Source of the DNA: Shewanella litoralis
Lineage (GTDB): Bacteria > Pseudomonadota > Gammaproteobacteria > Enterobacterales > Shewanellaceae
Length of the DNA: 64,000 nt
Reading direction: 5' to 3'
Assembly (NCBI RefSeq): GCF_009828585.1
Contig: NZ_WSRZ01000001.1
Span: 237,382-301,381, forward strand
Within the stretch, counting starts at the first letter, position 1, and each line of letters begins with the position of its first letter. Below the pieces are notes generated by a model, which saw only the letters and a program-made list of their open reading frames with translations, did no database searches and was not told where the DNA came from. This document shows, one piece after another, positions 7,675-16,959 of this stretch. A program made the position numbers and the translations under genes.

Positions 7675-9609
7675 ATGAAACGGATTTTTTGGCTGTTAGT
7701 CGTTATATTTGCCCCACTCTCAAATATTGCCCTAACCAGTCCCCTGCCTGTCGACGCTTTTGCCAACCTGCCTGATGTACGCTTTGTCACTTTATCGCCA
7801 GATGGTACAAAAATAGCTTCGTTAATTAGGGTTAACAGCAACACCCTCGACGGGCAAATGTTGAGCATTCGTGACATTAATACCAATAAAGACATTTTCC
7901 CTGTCCAAACTGACAATCAAAAGTTTGTCATCTTGTCGCTAACCTGGGCAAGTAACGACATTATTTTAATCACAGCAAAATACCCTGCCACCCGTCGCGG
8001 CGTTCCTACAACAGAAATGCGCCTAATGAAATATTCACTCAGCGACAATAAAACCTCCAGTGTGTTTTCTAAACGCACTTTTTCACGATTTGTAGACGTG
8101 CCACAAATACAATCGTCTATCGTCGACTATCTTGATAACGACCCTGACCATATTCTTATGCAAATAAGTGGTTTGGGCTCTAAGATGCAATATGAAAGCG
8201 TGATTAAAGTCAGCTTAAAAAGCGGTGGAATAAAGGTAAAGCAACACGCACAGAAGTACATTGAAAATTGGTTAACAGACAGGCAAAACCAGGTACGTAT
8301 TGGCATTTATCGCGACGATACGAGCTACCGTATTTATGAGCAACAACAAGCTGATGGCGACCTGCGCTTATTATGGGAGTTTGAAGCCTTAGATGAAGAT
8401 GCCATCTGGCCTATAGGCTTTGACCATGATCCCAATATTCTTTACGTCAACGCTTATCATCAAGGCCTAAAAGCCATTTTTAAAGTGAATTTAACCGACG
8501 CTAATCTGGCTAAAGAACTGGTTTATCAAAACGAGAATTATGATGTCGAAGGCCAGCTCATTTATTCCAATTTAAAACAAAAAGTCATCGGTATTGATAC
8601 CAATATTGAAGGGGAATTCCTATTTTGGGATAACGACTACATCAAGCTCAATAACGGTTTAAACGATGCATTACCCGAGTCACATAATGTCATTAATCAA
8701 TTAAGCGACAATGAACGACGCTATTTGGTTTACAGCACTGGTCCCATCGAATCGGGTACTTACTTTTATGGCGACCGGGACAAAGGAGCGCTTTATCCAA
8801 TAGCTTATCGTTATAGCCAATTACCGCCTGAGGTCTTGGCTAAACCTAAAAAGGTGAATTACAGTGCCCGTGACGGCTTAGCTATTGAAGCCTTTTTAAC
8901 CACACCAAAAGACAAGGAAGCCAAAAATCTGCCCACCATAATTTTCCCGCATGGTGGGCCGATTAGTTACGACTCAACTACATTTGATTACTGGTCACAA
9001 TTTTTCGCTAACCGAGGTTATGCGGTCTTACAGATGAATTTTCGAGGGTCTGCTGGATATGGCTTTCAGTTTATGAATTCAGGGCTAAAAAACTGGGGGC
9101 TTGAGATGCAAAATGACATCGAAGATGGCGCTCATTGGCTAGTGCAACAAGGCATTACCGACCCTAAACGCATGTGTATTGTCGGCGCAAGCTACGGTGG
9201 CTATGCGGCATTAATGGGCGTGGCAAAAACACCCGATTTGTACAAATGTGCTATCAGTATTGCAGGTGTGACAGATCTTGAAAGCTTAGTAAAATCATCA
9301 CGTAACTACGACAACAGTAAAATCGTTAAAAAACAAATTGGCGATGATTATGATGATTTATACCAACGATCACCTATCAGTATGGCTGCCAGTATCAAGG
9401 TGCCCGTATTGTTAATTCACGGCACTAAAGATCGAGTGGTAAAAGCAGACCACAGCGAAGCAATGTACGATGAACTTCACGAGTTAAATAAACCAGTTAA
9501 ATACGTGGCACTTGAAAATGGCGACCATTACCTGAGCAATAATGAACACCGCTTAACCACATTTATTGAAATAGAGCGCTTCCTGGCTGCCAATCTTGGG
9601 GTAAAATAG
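7675..9609 (+). CDS. S9 family prolyl oligopeptidase-like serine peptidase
   Basis: The 644-residue protein has an N-terminal signal peptide (MKRIFWLLVVIFAPLSNIALT). Residues ~25-390 look like a beta-propeller (DVRFVTLSPDGTKIASLI start). They are followed by an alpha/beta hydrolase domain with IIFPHGGPISYDS and YGFQFMNSGLKNWGLEMQNDIEDG. The catalytic triad is visible: Ser506 in GASYGGYAALMG, Asp586 in HGTKDRVV and His618 in NGDHYLSNNEHR. The layout is that of acylaminoacyl- or dipeptidyl-peptidases of family S9, which cut short peptides. The signal peptide suggests a periplasmic enzyme used in peptide catabolism, common in proteolytic marine bacteria. It appears to be a single-gene unit. Confidence 0.92.
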   Translation: MKRIFWLLVVIFAPLSNIALTSPLPVDAFANLPDVRFVTLSPDGTKIASLIRVNSNTLDGQMLSIRDINTNKDIFPVQTDNQKFVILSLTWASNDIILITAKYPATRRGVPTTEMRLMKYSLSDNKTSSVFSKRTFSRFVDVPQIQSSIVDYLDNDPDHILMQISGLGSKMQYESVIKVSLKSGGIKVKQHAQKYIENWLTDRQNQVRIGIYRDDTSYRIYEQQQADGDLRLLWEFEALDEDAIWPIGFDHDPNILYVNAYHQGLKAIFKVNLTDANLAKELVYQNENYDVEGQLIYSNLKQKVIGIDTNIEGEFLFWDNDYIKLNNGLNDALPESHNVINQLSDNERRYLVYSTGPIESGTYFYGDRDKGALYPIAYRYSQLPPEVLAKPKKVNYSARDGLAIEAFLTTPKDKEAKNLPTIIFPHGGPISYDSTTFDYWSQFFANRGYAVLQMNFRGSAGYGFQFMNSGLKNWGLEMQNDIEDGAHWLVQQGITDPKRMCIVGASYGGYAALMGVAKTPDLYKCAISIAGVTDLESLVKSSRNYDNSKIVKKQIGDDYDDLYQRSPISMAASIKVPVLLIHGTKDRVVKADHSEAMYDELHELNKPVKYVALENGDHYLSNNEHRLTTFIEIERFLAANLGVK

Positions 9610-9672
9610 CCTCAAATAACGGCAACATTGATTGTTACCTGTAAGTAGGCCCTAAGCAGAGTAGAGAATGAG

Positions 9673-10002
9673 ATGACTCAAGAATTGATAATAACCGATG
9701 TCGAAATAGGCAGCGGTAAAACCGCTGTAAAAGGCGCGCTAATAACGACCAGCTATAGTGGCCGTTTAGCTGATGGAACTCAGTTTGATGCATCTGATGC
9801 GTTTCAATGTGTCATCGGCACTGGCCGAGTCATTAAAGGCTGGGATCACGGCATTGTAGGTATGAATGTGGGTGGCAAAAGACAGCTATCAGTACCGGCG
9901 CATCTTGCTTACGGCGAACGACAAATTGGCGATCGCATTCCGGCTAACTCGGATTTGTTTTTTGAAATCGAATTACTTGAAGTACTCACCCGAGACGATT
10001 AA
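9673..10002 (+). CDS. FKBP-type peptidyl-prolyl cis-trans isomerase
   Basis: The 109-residue cytoplasmic protein is one FKBP domain with no signal peptide. The fold is marked by VTTSYSGRL-like ITTSYSGRLADGTQFDASDAF, VIKGWDHGIVGMNVGGKRQLSVPAHLAYGERQIG and the final strand SDLFFEIELLEVL. Tyr, Asp and Trp positions of the FK506 pocket are kept; an unusual Cys (FQCVIG) replaces the more common Phe/Thr in that strand. It accelerates cis-trans isomerisation at prolines during folding. The gene stands alone, 64 bases after the S9 peptidase gene, and is followed by a strong intrinsic terminator. Confidence 0.95.
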   Translation: MTQELIITDVEIGSGKTAVKGALITTSYSGRLADGTQFDASDAFQCVIGTGRVIKGWDHGIVGMNVGGKRQLSVPAHLAYGERQIGDRIPANSDLFFEIELLEVLTRDD

Positions 10003-10013
10003 TCCATCGCAAA

Positions 10014-10046
10014 CAAAAACGCGACCTAATTGGTCGCGTTTTTTAT
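10014..10046 (+). terminator. Rho-independent terminator after the FKBP gene
   Basis: The GCGACC stem at 10021-10026 pairs with GGTCGC around 10032-10037, flanked by an A-run and followed by GTTTTTTATTT. A-run and T-run pair across the stem, so it should also work for the convergent nfuA transcript. Confidence 0.85.
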
Positions 10047-10085
10047 TTAACCTGGGCTCAGGTTATTTGCTCACACTCAACACTA

Positions 10086-10664
10086 TTAAGCGTAAGAATG
10101 CTCACCATGTTGGTGATCAGTAACGTCACGCACGCCTGTTAACTCACCAGGGAACATGTCTAATAGCTGCTTTTCGATACCATCTTTTAAGGTGATATCA
10201 ACTTGCGAACAACCGTTACATCCACCACCAAACTGTAATACTGCAACACCCGCTTCAGTAATTTCTACTAGCATAATGTTGCCGCCATGGCTGGCAAGTT
10301 GTGGGTTAATTTCTGACTGAATAACATATTCAATACGTTCAACTAATGGCGCATCACCAGACACTTTACGCATTTTAGCGTTCGGTGCTTTTAAGGTTAA
10401 TTGTGAACCTAATTGGTCTGTCACGAAATCAATGCTGGCATCATCTAAAAATGGTGCGCTTTTTTCATCAACCATGGCACTGAAACCATTAAATGGTAAC
10501 TCAACATCGTCAGCTTCTACTGCATCTGGAGGGCAGTAAGACACGCCACACTCAGCTTGCGCTGTGCCTGGGCTGATAACGAAAACACGAATGTGAGTGC
10601 CTTCTGGCTGATCGGCCAATAATTTAACGAAATGGGCCTGAGCTGTATCGGAAATGGTGATCAT
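10086..10664 (-). CDS. nfuA: Fe-S biogenesis scaffold/carrier protein NfuA
   Basis: The product has 192 residues from ATG 10662-10664, which has GGGAGCAGG just upstream. The frame continues to 10799 but those residues are not part of the family. It starts [19 protein letters not shown], the degenerate A-type (IscA-like) domain with its [10 protein letters not shown] segment. It ends with a NifU-like domain carrying [10 protein letters not shown] and [19 protein letters not shown], where the CxxC pair binds a [4Fe-4S] cluster between two subunits. NfuA carries clusters to target enzymes, especially under oxidative or iron stress. The C-terminal HQHGEHSYA adds histidines. It is convergent with the FKBP gene. 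Confidence 0.95.
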   Translation of the reverse strand: MITISDTAQAHFVKLLADQPEGTHIRVFVISPGTAQAECGVSYCPPDAVEADDVELPFNGFSAMVDEKSAPFLDDASIDFVTDQLGSQLTLKAPNAKMRKVSGDAPLVERIEYVIQSEINPQLASHGGNIMLVEITEAGVAVLQFGGGCNGCSQVDITLKDGIEKQLLDMFPGELTGVRDVTDHQHGEHSYA

Positions 10665-10893
10665 GAAAACCTGCTCCCTCAGGGTATACCCGAGTAATTT
10701 AGTAAGAATTAAGCACATGATACTCTGTGTTGGATTTTCTTTGTAGTCTCGACACGCTTTGATCTTAAAAAAATGATCGAGTTCAAGGTTTTTGAACATT
10801 CAACGCTGCACTTCCCCAGCCATATTTAGCCACAATATTTAAATTAATTAATTGTTTTTATTAATGAATAATATTGTTATGACTCAAACCAAT

Positions 10894-11700
10894 TTAATCT
10901 AATAATCCTGGCGCTTCCGCGCGCGCTAAACACCAGGTTTGCACATAAATATATTGTTGGCTAAATAACCTCGCTATTTCATCAACTGTGGTACCCGTTG
11001 TGACCACATCATCAATTAGGGCGACTCGCTGGTATGACACACTGTCACTGAGTTTAAATGCATTATGGCAGTTTTCACGGCGTTGCTTACCCGACAAATC
11101 AGCTTGGGGCACAGTATCAACCACTCTGATTAAGCTGGTGTCATCTAACGGAATATTGAGTATCTTGCTCAAGCGATGTGCAATCAACCAGGCTTGATTA
11201 AACCCGCGCTGACGTAAGCGATTGGGATGTAAAGGTACCGGGATTAACACTTGCGGTGCGCGAATAAGTTTATGTTCAATTAACTGGTTTATCCGCGTGG
11301 CCAACTGCTGAGTAATGGCATTTAGCGGCGCACACTGTTGTTGGTATTTAATTGCTGCAATCAAGGGTCCTAACCCTTGATGGTAACTGCACGGCGCAAT
11401 AACCAACATAGGCGTATGTTTTAAGCATTTGCCACAATAAGCTTGTAACAGTGGTATTTCACGTCCGCAACCTAAACACACCTCATGCTGATATAAGCTT
11501 GCGACTAAACACACCTGGCAAATGCCGCTTAATACCTGGTAAGGAAACCACTGTTGATAATCAAGCTGCTCAATTCGTTGCTGGCACAGCTGACAACGGT
11601 TGGGTAAACTGCCAAGTAATGCCACGCTAGCGTGCTGGTATAGAGATTTACCGTGCTTGATGACATCCGTTAATGTTCGTTTTAATACAGTCACATGCAT
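10894..11700 (-). CDS. comF: ComF family phosphoribosyltransferase-like protein
   Basis: The product has 268 residues. The N-terminal half carries paired CxxC zinc-like motifs (RCQLCQQ, GICQVCLVA, VCLGCG, YCGKCLKHT). The C-terminal half is a PRTase fold with VLIPVPLHPNRLRQRGFNQAWLIA and the PRPP-binding loop VALIDDVVTTGTTVDE. ComF proteins support DNA uptake in naturally competent bacteria; in Shewanella-type genomes the gene commonly sits beside bioH and nfuA. Start ATG 11700 has only a weak ribosome site, and a slightly later start is possible but would cut before the first CxxC. The gene is divergent from bioH, with starts 35 bases apart. Confidence 0.92.
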   Translation of the reverse strand: MHVTVLKRTLTDVIKHGKSLYQHASVALLGSLPNRCQLCQQRIEQLDYQQWFPYQVLSGICQVCLVASLYQHEVCLGCGREIPLLQAYCGKCLKHTPMLVIAPCSYHQGLGPLIAAIKYQQQCAPLNAITQQLATRINQLIEHKLIRAPQVLIPVPLHPNRLRQRGFNQAWLIAHRLSKILNIPLDDTSLIRVVDTVPQADLSGKQRRENCHNAFKLSDSVSYQRVALIDDVVTTGTTVDEIARLFSQQYIYVQTWCLARAEAPGLLD

Positions 11701-11734
11701 AGGCTATTTATTCCATTAAATAAGAGAGATTAAC

Positions 11735-12526
11735 GTGAGCTTTCCTGCACTGCATATCGATACTGTTGGCACCCATGGCCCAGATTTAATCCTACTGCAT
11801 GGTTGGGGGGTCAATAACGCCGTATTCAGTCCACTAAAAAACGCATTACACCAGTATAGAGTGCATTATGTTGATTTGCCGGGATTCGGGTTAAGCCCCA
11901 ATATTGATGGTGATATTAATCAATGGGCGCAAGCACTGGCGCAGCAGCTGCCTAAACACGCTATTTGGATTGGCTGGTCTTTAGGAGGGCTGGTCGCTAG
12001 CAAAGTCGCAATTGATTTCCCTGAGTCGGTCGCAGCACTGGTGACTATTGCATCATCGCCGTGTTTTATGGCCAGAGACGAATCACCTAACACGCCTGCT
12101 TGGCCGGGGATTTCACCCGCAGTATTAATGCAATTTTCAACCCAACTGAATCGTGATTTACCGCGCACTGTTGAACGTTTTTTAGCGATTCAAGCCATGG
12201 GAAGCGATAATGCTAAAGCCGACATACACCAAATAAAACAATTGGTACTAAGCAAACCGTTACCCAGTCGTCAGGCTCTTTCACAGGGGTTAACTATGTT
12301 GGAGGGCGTGGATATACGAAAGCAGCTTAGCCAGATACAACAGCCCTGGTTGCGGATGTGGGGTAAACTCGATGGCTTAGTGCCTCGGCGGGTTATTCAA
12401 CAAATGCCACAAGCAGAAAGCATCAGCGACATACTGCTAAACAAGGCCTCACATGCACCATTTATTTCACATCAAGACGATTTTTTGCACAACTTATTGC
12501 CTTGGATCATAAAATATCAGCAATAG
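11735..12526 (+). CDS. bioH: Pimeloyl-ACP methyl ester carboxylesterase BioH
   Basis: The 263-residue alpha/beta hydrolase starts at GTG 11735, with AAGAGAG upstream. It begins LHIDTVGTHGPDLILLHGWGVNNAVF, the oxyanion HGWG loop typical of BioH. The catalytic triad is visible: Ser82 in WIGWSLGGLVAS, Asp213 in GKLDGLVP and His240 in KASHAPFISH. BioH removes the methyl group from pimeloyl-ACP methyl ester, the last step in making the pimeloyl chain of biotin. The gene is separate from other bio genes, as in E. coli, and sits opposite comF. Length matches the family (about 256 residues). Confidence 0.94.
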   Translation: MSFPALHIDTVGTHGPDLILLHGWGVNNAVFSPLKNALHQYRVHYVDLPGFGLSPNIDGDINQWAQALAQQLPKHAIWIGWSLGGLVASKVAIDFPESVAALVTIASSPCFMARDESPNTPAWPGISPAVLMQFSTQLNRDLPRTVERFLAIQAMGSDNAKADIHQIKQLVLSKPLPSRQALSQGLTMLEGVDIRKQLSQIQQPWLRMWGKLDGLVPRRVIQQMPQAESISDILLNKASHAPFISHQDDFLHNLLPWIIKYQQ

Positions 12527-12530
12527 CACT

Positions 12531-12558
12531 TTAGCAACGTTCATTTTTTGGCTATAAT
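12531..12558 (+). promoter_or_regulatory. Candidate sigma-70 promoter for the Gln-rich protein gene
   Basis: A perfect TATAAT (12553-12558) has TTAGCA (12531-12536) 16 bases upstream as a weak -35. It lies 33 bases before the ATG at 12591. The TATAAT sits in a small TGGCTA/TAGCCA dyad. The assignment is by pattern only. Confidence 0.4.
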
Positions 12559-12590
12559 TTAGCCACGGTTTAATCGCGTAGCGACCTGTA

Positions 12591-13106
12591 ATGATTATTA
12601 ACACTCATTATCCGCAAGTCCCGCTAGCAACATCGAATGTTGCGACGGACCTTGCTCGAGTGGACAATCAACAAAAACCGCCGATTATTCCACCGCAAGA
12701 ACCCAGTAAAGGCCATGAAGAACGTGCATTTAATTCACAAAATGAACGTGCACCAACGTACGTTGTGGCAGAGAAAAAACAACAGCAAGACCAATCACAA
12801 CGTCAACAACAAAGCTTAACCCAACAATCTGTCGACCCTAAAGCGTTACTGCAACAACCCACACGCCAACAAGCACAGCAAAAGCAAACGTTACGCGTGA
12901 TTGCGAGCAACACACCTGCGCTGCAACGCAAAGACATTCAAGTAAAATCGCCGTCAACACCTGTAAAAACTCAAGTCGAACCTAAGCCACGCCCAACTGA
13001 CAACATGACCAGCGCCAGCGCTCAGCAATTTGGTATGCGGATTGGCCAATTTTATCAACAACAATCCGCGCCCAATCTCGAATCGCAATTACAAATATTA
13101 GCGTGA
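12591..13106 (+). CDS. Gln-rich low-complexity protein, unknown function
   Basis: The 171-residue hydrophilic protein has no signal peptide or membrane segment. It is rich in Gln, Pro and Lys, with the densest run at about 60-105 (EKKQQQDQSQRQQQSLTQQ and QQPTRQQAQQKQ). The ends are less biased: MIINTHYPQVPLATSN at the N-terminus and SAQQFGMRIGQFYQQQSAPNLESQLQIL at the C-terminus look like conserved short motifs, with the middle a disordered linker. I recognise it only as a conserved hypothetical that follows bioH in Shewanella-type genomes. A near-consensus promoter lies upstream. Its last codons overlap the end of the convergent LTA-synthase-like gene by nine bases. Confidence 0.7.
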   Translation: MIINTHYPQVPLATSNVATDLARVDNQQKPPIIPPQEPSKGHEERAFNSQNERAPTYVVAEKKQQQDQSQRQQQSLTQQSVDPKALLQQPTRQQAQQKQTLRVIASNTPALQRKDIQVKSPSTPVKTQVEPKPRPTDNMTSASAQQFGMRIGQFYQQQSAPNLESQLQILA

Positions 13107-15122
13107 CACTTCCTTGAGGTTTTTGTCTGTTTCGGCAGAGCTTCTTTCTGGTTTAAATAGCATTTTGTTGTACGCCAAACTTCCCCACAACGCCCAACCC
13201 AATGCGGTTTCAGCTTGTTTACTATCGAGTTCTTTAGGGATTAAATGCTCACTCGCAAAGTCATAGGTAAAGCTTTCTGCTGGTAATTCCGGCTGTAAAA
13301 TAGTCACCTCATTACCTTCTAATAAACCAAAGTTTTTGTCATATTGCATCATAGCCCGGCCCTTCCAATCGCTTGGAACCTGAGTTAAATCTCGGCCTAA
13401 CATTGGGTAGCTATCAGACACGCCCATCAGTGATAGCAAGGTTGGCGCCATATCGATTTGGCTCGTTACCCGTGAGTCACGTTTAGCGTCAATACCTTCG
13501 CCTAAAATCAGCCCAGGGATCCTAAAGCGAGACACCGGCACCAAATCTGAACCGCTAACACGGCTATCATGATCTGCCACAACTAAAAATACCGTATCTT
13601 TCCAATATTCAGACTGTTTCGCTTTTTTGAAAAACTCGCCCACTGCATAATCGGCATATTTTACAGCGTTATGCATGGTGTATTGTGGTTGCTCATAAAG
13701 CTCAATCCGATTGTCTGGGAACTCAAATGGATCATGATTACTTGAGCTAAACACTAAACTAAAGAAAGGTTTACCTTGTTTATGCATTCGAGTGAACTCT
13801 TCATCAGCTCGAAACAATAAGTCCTCGTCTGACACTCCCCAGGACGCGATAAATGCAGGATTTTTATAATCACCCTGGTCAACAATATTGGCAAAACCGT
13901 TGCCTAAAAAGAAACTGCGCATATTATCAAAATGACTTTCACCACCATAAATAAATTGAGTTTCATAACCATGCTGCTTTAATAAATCGGCAATGGTAAA
14001 AAAGCCTGTTTGACTCTTACCTAGCTTAACAACTGCACGTGCAGGTGTTGGCGTAAAACCGGTAGTAATCGCTTCAATGCCTCGCACCGAGCGAGTACCT
14101 GTGGCGTAAAGATTTTCAAAAAACCAACCTTCTTGCGACAACTCATCGATATTTGGTGTTAACGGCAAACCACCTAAACTGCCCACAAAACGTGCCCCTA
14201 AACTTTCTTGTAAAATAATCACTAAGTTTTTAGGTTTGCCGCTATAACTGGCTTGATTAAACGACAGAGTCGGAATATCTGTTGAGGTAAATGCACTCAT
14301 TGGCCGGCCACTTTCTCGGCGCACAATATCAATCACTTTATCGGCAGATAGCTTGCCGTATACTTTTGAAGCATCTTCTTCGTTATTCATTTGCGAAATC
14401 GCAAACATTAATGAAAACGATGAGTTAAGCACTAATGAATTAACTAACGGGTCATTGGAAAACGCCACTAACGATGGGTTTAATGGGCGGTGCCCTAAAG
14501 ATGAACGCGCGCCTAATAAAGTCACAACTATGACTAAAATGGCTAACACTGGGCGCCAATACCATTTTGGGTATTTAATTTGTTGCGTTAAACGACCACT
14601 TAACCACCAACCACCTGATAACGTACCGATTGTGATAAGTGAAGACAAAATAAGCTCGGCTTTACGCCCTGCCCACAACATCGACAAGACTTCTTTTGGA
14701 TAGATCAGGTATTCAACATATAAACGGTTTGGCCTAAAACCATATTCGGCAATAAAAGACGGCGTAGACACTTCTAAAAATACCAGTATCCATAAACCTA
14801 ACGTAAGCCACACACGTAAAATGACTAACCAGGCGCGGCCAACAATGTGCTCACCAGAAAACACCACGGTACCAAGTGCTGCAATGCCAAAAACCCAACA
14901 GATAGAAGCAATATCAACCCGTAAACCCTGGCTTAAAATATAGCCCCATCCTTGCGCATCAGTGACTCGTTCGGCTTGCCATACCGACAAACCTATACGG
15001 CTTAAACTCATCACGATAAGCGAAATAATGCTAAAAGCAAAAATGGCCTTAAATAAACTGGGTGAAAAGTATTGTTTCTGTGGGTGATTGTTATCAGCCA
15101 TATCAGAGAAGCTAGTCGTCAT
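13098..15122 (-). CDS. LTA-synthase-family sulfatase / phosphoglycerol transferase-like
   Basis: The 674-residue membrane enzyme has about five helices in residues 20-215, then a large periplasmic alkaline-phosphatase-superfamily domain. Landmarks are NLVIILQESLGARFVGSLGG (metal-binding Glu), the nucleophile Thr in LYATGTRSVRGIEAITTGF, FIYGGESHFDNM, and VFLVVADHDSRVSG with the metal Asp-His. The family transfers phosphoglycerol or similar groups from phosphatidylglycerol, or cleaves phospholipid headgroups; in Gram-negatives it modifies periplasmic glucans or lipids. The exact acceptor is unknown. It lies beside the eptA operon, which encodes a related enzyme, but has its own 409-bp upstream region, so co-regulation is only an inference. 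Confidence 0.88.
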   Translation of the reverse strand: MTTSFSDMADNNHPQKQYFSPSLFKAIFAFSIISLIVMSLSRIGLSVWQAERVTDAQGWGYILSQGLRVDIASICWVFGIAALGTVVFSGEHIVGRAWLVILRVWLTLGLWILVFLEVSTPSFIAEYGFRPNRLYVEYLIYPKEVLSMLWAGRKAELILSSLITIGTLSGGWWLSGRLTQQIKYPKWYWRPVLAILVIVVTLLGARSSLGHRPLNPSLVAFSNDPLVNSLVLNSSFSLMFAISQMNNEEDASKVYGKLSADKVIDIVRRESGRPMSAFTSTDIPTLSFNQASYSGKPKNLVIILQESLGARFVGSLGGLPLTPNIDELSQEGWFFENLYATGTRSVRGIEAITTGFTPTPARAVVKLGKSQTGFFTIADLLKQHGYETQFIYGGESHFDNMRSFFLGNGFANIVDQGDYKNPAFIASWGVSDEDLLFRADEEFTRMHKQGKPFFSLVFSSSNHDPFEFPDNRIELYEQPQYTMHNAVKYADYAVGEFFKKAKQSEYWKDTVFLVVADHDSRVSGSDLVPVSRFRIPGLILGEGIDAKRDSRVTSQIDMAPTLLSLMGVSDSYPMLGRDLTQVPSDWKGRAMMQYDKNFGLLEGNEVTILQPELPAESFTYDFASEHLIPKELDSKQAETALGWALWGSLAYNKMLFKPERSSAETDKNLKEVSR

Positions 15123-15531
15123 ATAGACTCCATTGTTTTTTATTTTTTATGCTCATAGCCAAATTTTGCGCGCCAAAAGTTAACCCAAAATCTCGATAGT
15201 TATTTGGATAATCTCATTTTTAGCTATTAAAAAAGCTTAGGCGTTAACAGTACCAACAACTAATTTTTTAACGTGAAAACGATTTCATTTTTACCGTTAA
15301 AAAAGTCTACTGGGTAAATTTCAATATTTTTACGCACTTTCAATCTTAAAAACTTATGTGGATCTTGTTACAGACTGTACATGCATTAAAAATGGGTACC
15401 CAAAGTAGCTGACCTTAAGACCTGTGTTTAGGTAAGAAGTTCACTCTATTGGCAATTATTTTAACATTTTTATTACAACCAAGTTAAGTTCTATTTTATG
15501 TTGAATGTCGTGGTTTGCGTCTATTGATTAC
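15123..15531. other. 409-bp intergenic region before the LTA-synthase-like gene
   Basis: The region is AT-rich and has no convincing open frame. It should hold the promoter of the minus-strand sulfatase gene and the 3' end of the histidine kinase transcript. One 10-bp inverted repeat is visible: TTTTTTAACG at 15264-15273 and its complement at 15295-15304, 21 bases apart. No clear RNA gene or terminator was recognised. Confidence 0.5.
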
Positions 15532-16959
15532 TTAATCAGCATTGGGAATATGGACAGTAAACTTAATTCGGTCTTCTGCGATTAACCCAAAACTAAATAC
15601 AAAACCATTTACCTTGGCAATATTTTCTACAATCGCCAAACCTAGTCCGTGGCGCTCGGTATTAGTGCGCGACTGTTCAGCCTGGAATAATGGCTGGGTT
15701 AAGCGCTCTAAATCTTCTGCTTTTAAACTGGTCAGTAGTTGGTTGTCGACACTCAACGTTACGCCGTTATCGTCAGTGGTTAACCGCACTGTTACTCTAG
15801 AGTTTGGTGGACTGTAATACAGCGCGTTATCAAATAAATTAGTGAGAATAAGATGTAATGAAAACTCATCGACCAAAATACTGCTATTACGCAGATAATT
15901 TTCCACCTGCATACGCTCAGTTATGGTGCTGTACTTAAACGCTAAGGCTTCAATAACCCGATCCACTAAATCGGTAACATCAAGCTGCTGTCGATGTAGG
16001 TGCATATTTTCAGACGAGGCTTGCTGCAACAGTAATAAGTTACTCACAATAGTCTTCATCCGCAGACTAATATTGAGCACATCTTGCTTGTATGTGGCAC
16101 CAATACGCTGATCATCCGGGTAGCGAATATAGATCTCACTTAAACTAATAAGTTCACTAATGGGTGTTTTCAGCTCATGGGCAATATCGGCAGTGATCCG
16201 CTTTTCAGTTTGCAAATATTGCTGGCTAATTTTAACGAACTTATTCAATTCATTACGTATCGGTTCAATCTCAAGATAACGTTCAGACTCGGTTGATAAC
16301 GGAATATATTTTTGGGTGACATCAACCGTTTTTAAGGCGTTATTTAGCTCATTTAACGGCACTAACCCCCGAGATATCACCTTGACCACGGCCCACCGCA
16401 TCAGCACAATCACCAGTAACAACCCAATGGCTAAACTGGAATCAATAATCACCAAAATCTGAGTTAAGTCTTCCGTTGTTATTGCCACGGTTAACCACAT
16501 GGGCTCAACCGTGTGGCCTGCTACATTGCGCATGGTGCTTGGCACTTGAGGTTCAAAGTATGACACCATGGCTCGCCCTGAGCGCCCGTCAGGTAATTCT
16601 ACATCAGCAAAAATAGCGCTATTGATTGGCATATTTTGTTTGATTAATTCAGCACCCGGAAAATGACTCAATGACTCCGAACGTTCAAATACAGCATCGC
16701 CTTGCCATAACTGAAAAAAACTGGCTTTAGTTGAGGTACCAAACTCAGGCATAAATTCGCCCGCAAAATCAAACTCGGTGCCTTCAGGGGTTACTTTTAC
16801 TAGCGTTTTTAAATAATTAGATTTATCGGTGAGTGCATTATCAAACTCAACATCAACCCAATTGTCGATACTGATATCAATCGCCAAAAATACCATAATT
16901 AAAATTGCGGTCACCACGTAGGTCATGGTGTTCATTAGTTTAGTGGTTAATGACTTCAT
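15532..16959 (-). CDS. Sensor histidine kinase of the eptA operon (PmrB/QseC type)
   Basis: The 475-residue kinase has a helix at about 10-28, a periplasmic sensor of about 135 residues, a second helix at about 168-188 and a HAMP-like linker. The dimerisation/phosphoacceptor helix is RITADIAHELKTPISEL with His near residue 261. The ATP-binding domain has NLFDNALYYSPPNS (N box) and RHGLGLAIVENIAKVNG (G2 box). It would phosphorylate the partner regulator encoded just upstream, with which it overlaps by an ATGA. The periplasmic sensor has no PmrB-like ExxE iron motif that I can see (one EPQVPST and one EGTEFDF), so the signal is unknown. It is the last gene of the eptA-dgkA-regulator-kinase run. 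Confidence 0.92.
   Translation of the reverse strand: MKSLTTKLMNTMTYVVTAILIMVFLAIDISIDNWVDVEFDNALTDKSNYLKTLVKVTPEGTEFDFAGEFMPEFGTSTKASFFQLWQGDAVFERSESLSHFPGAELIKQNMPINSAIFADVELPDGRSGRAMVSYFEPQVPSTMRNVAGHTVEPMWLTVAITTEDLTQILVIIDSSLAIGLLLVIVLMRWAVVKVISRGLVPLNELNNALKTVDVTQKYIPLSTESERYLEIEPIRNELNKFVKISQQYLQTEKRITADIAHELKTPISELISLSEIYIRYPDDQRIGATYKQDVLNISLRMKTIVSNLLLLQQASSENMHLHRQQLDVTDLVDRVIEALAFKYSTITERMQVENYLRNSSILVDEFSLHLILTNLFDNALYYSPPNSRVTVRLTTDDNGVTLSVDNQLLTSLKAEDLERLTQPLFQAEQSRTNTERHGLGLAIVENIAKVNGFVFSFGLIAEDRIKFTVHIPNAD

Noticed and set aside
10665-10799. N-terminal extension of NfuA
   Set aside because: The family starts MITIS at 10664, with a good ribosome site; the extra residues are not conserved-looking.
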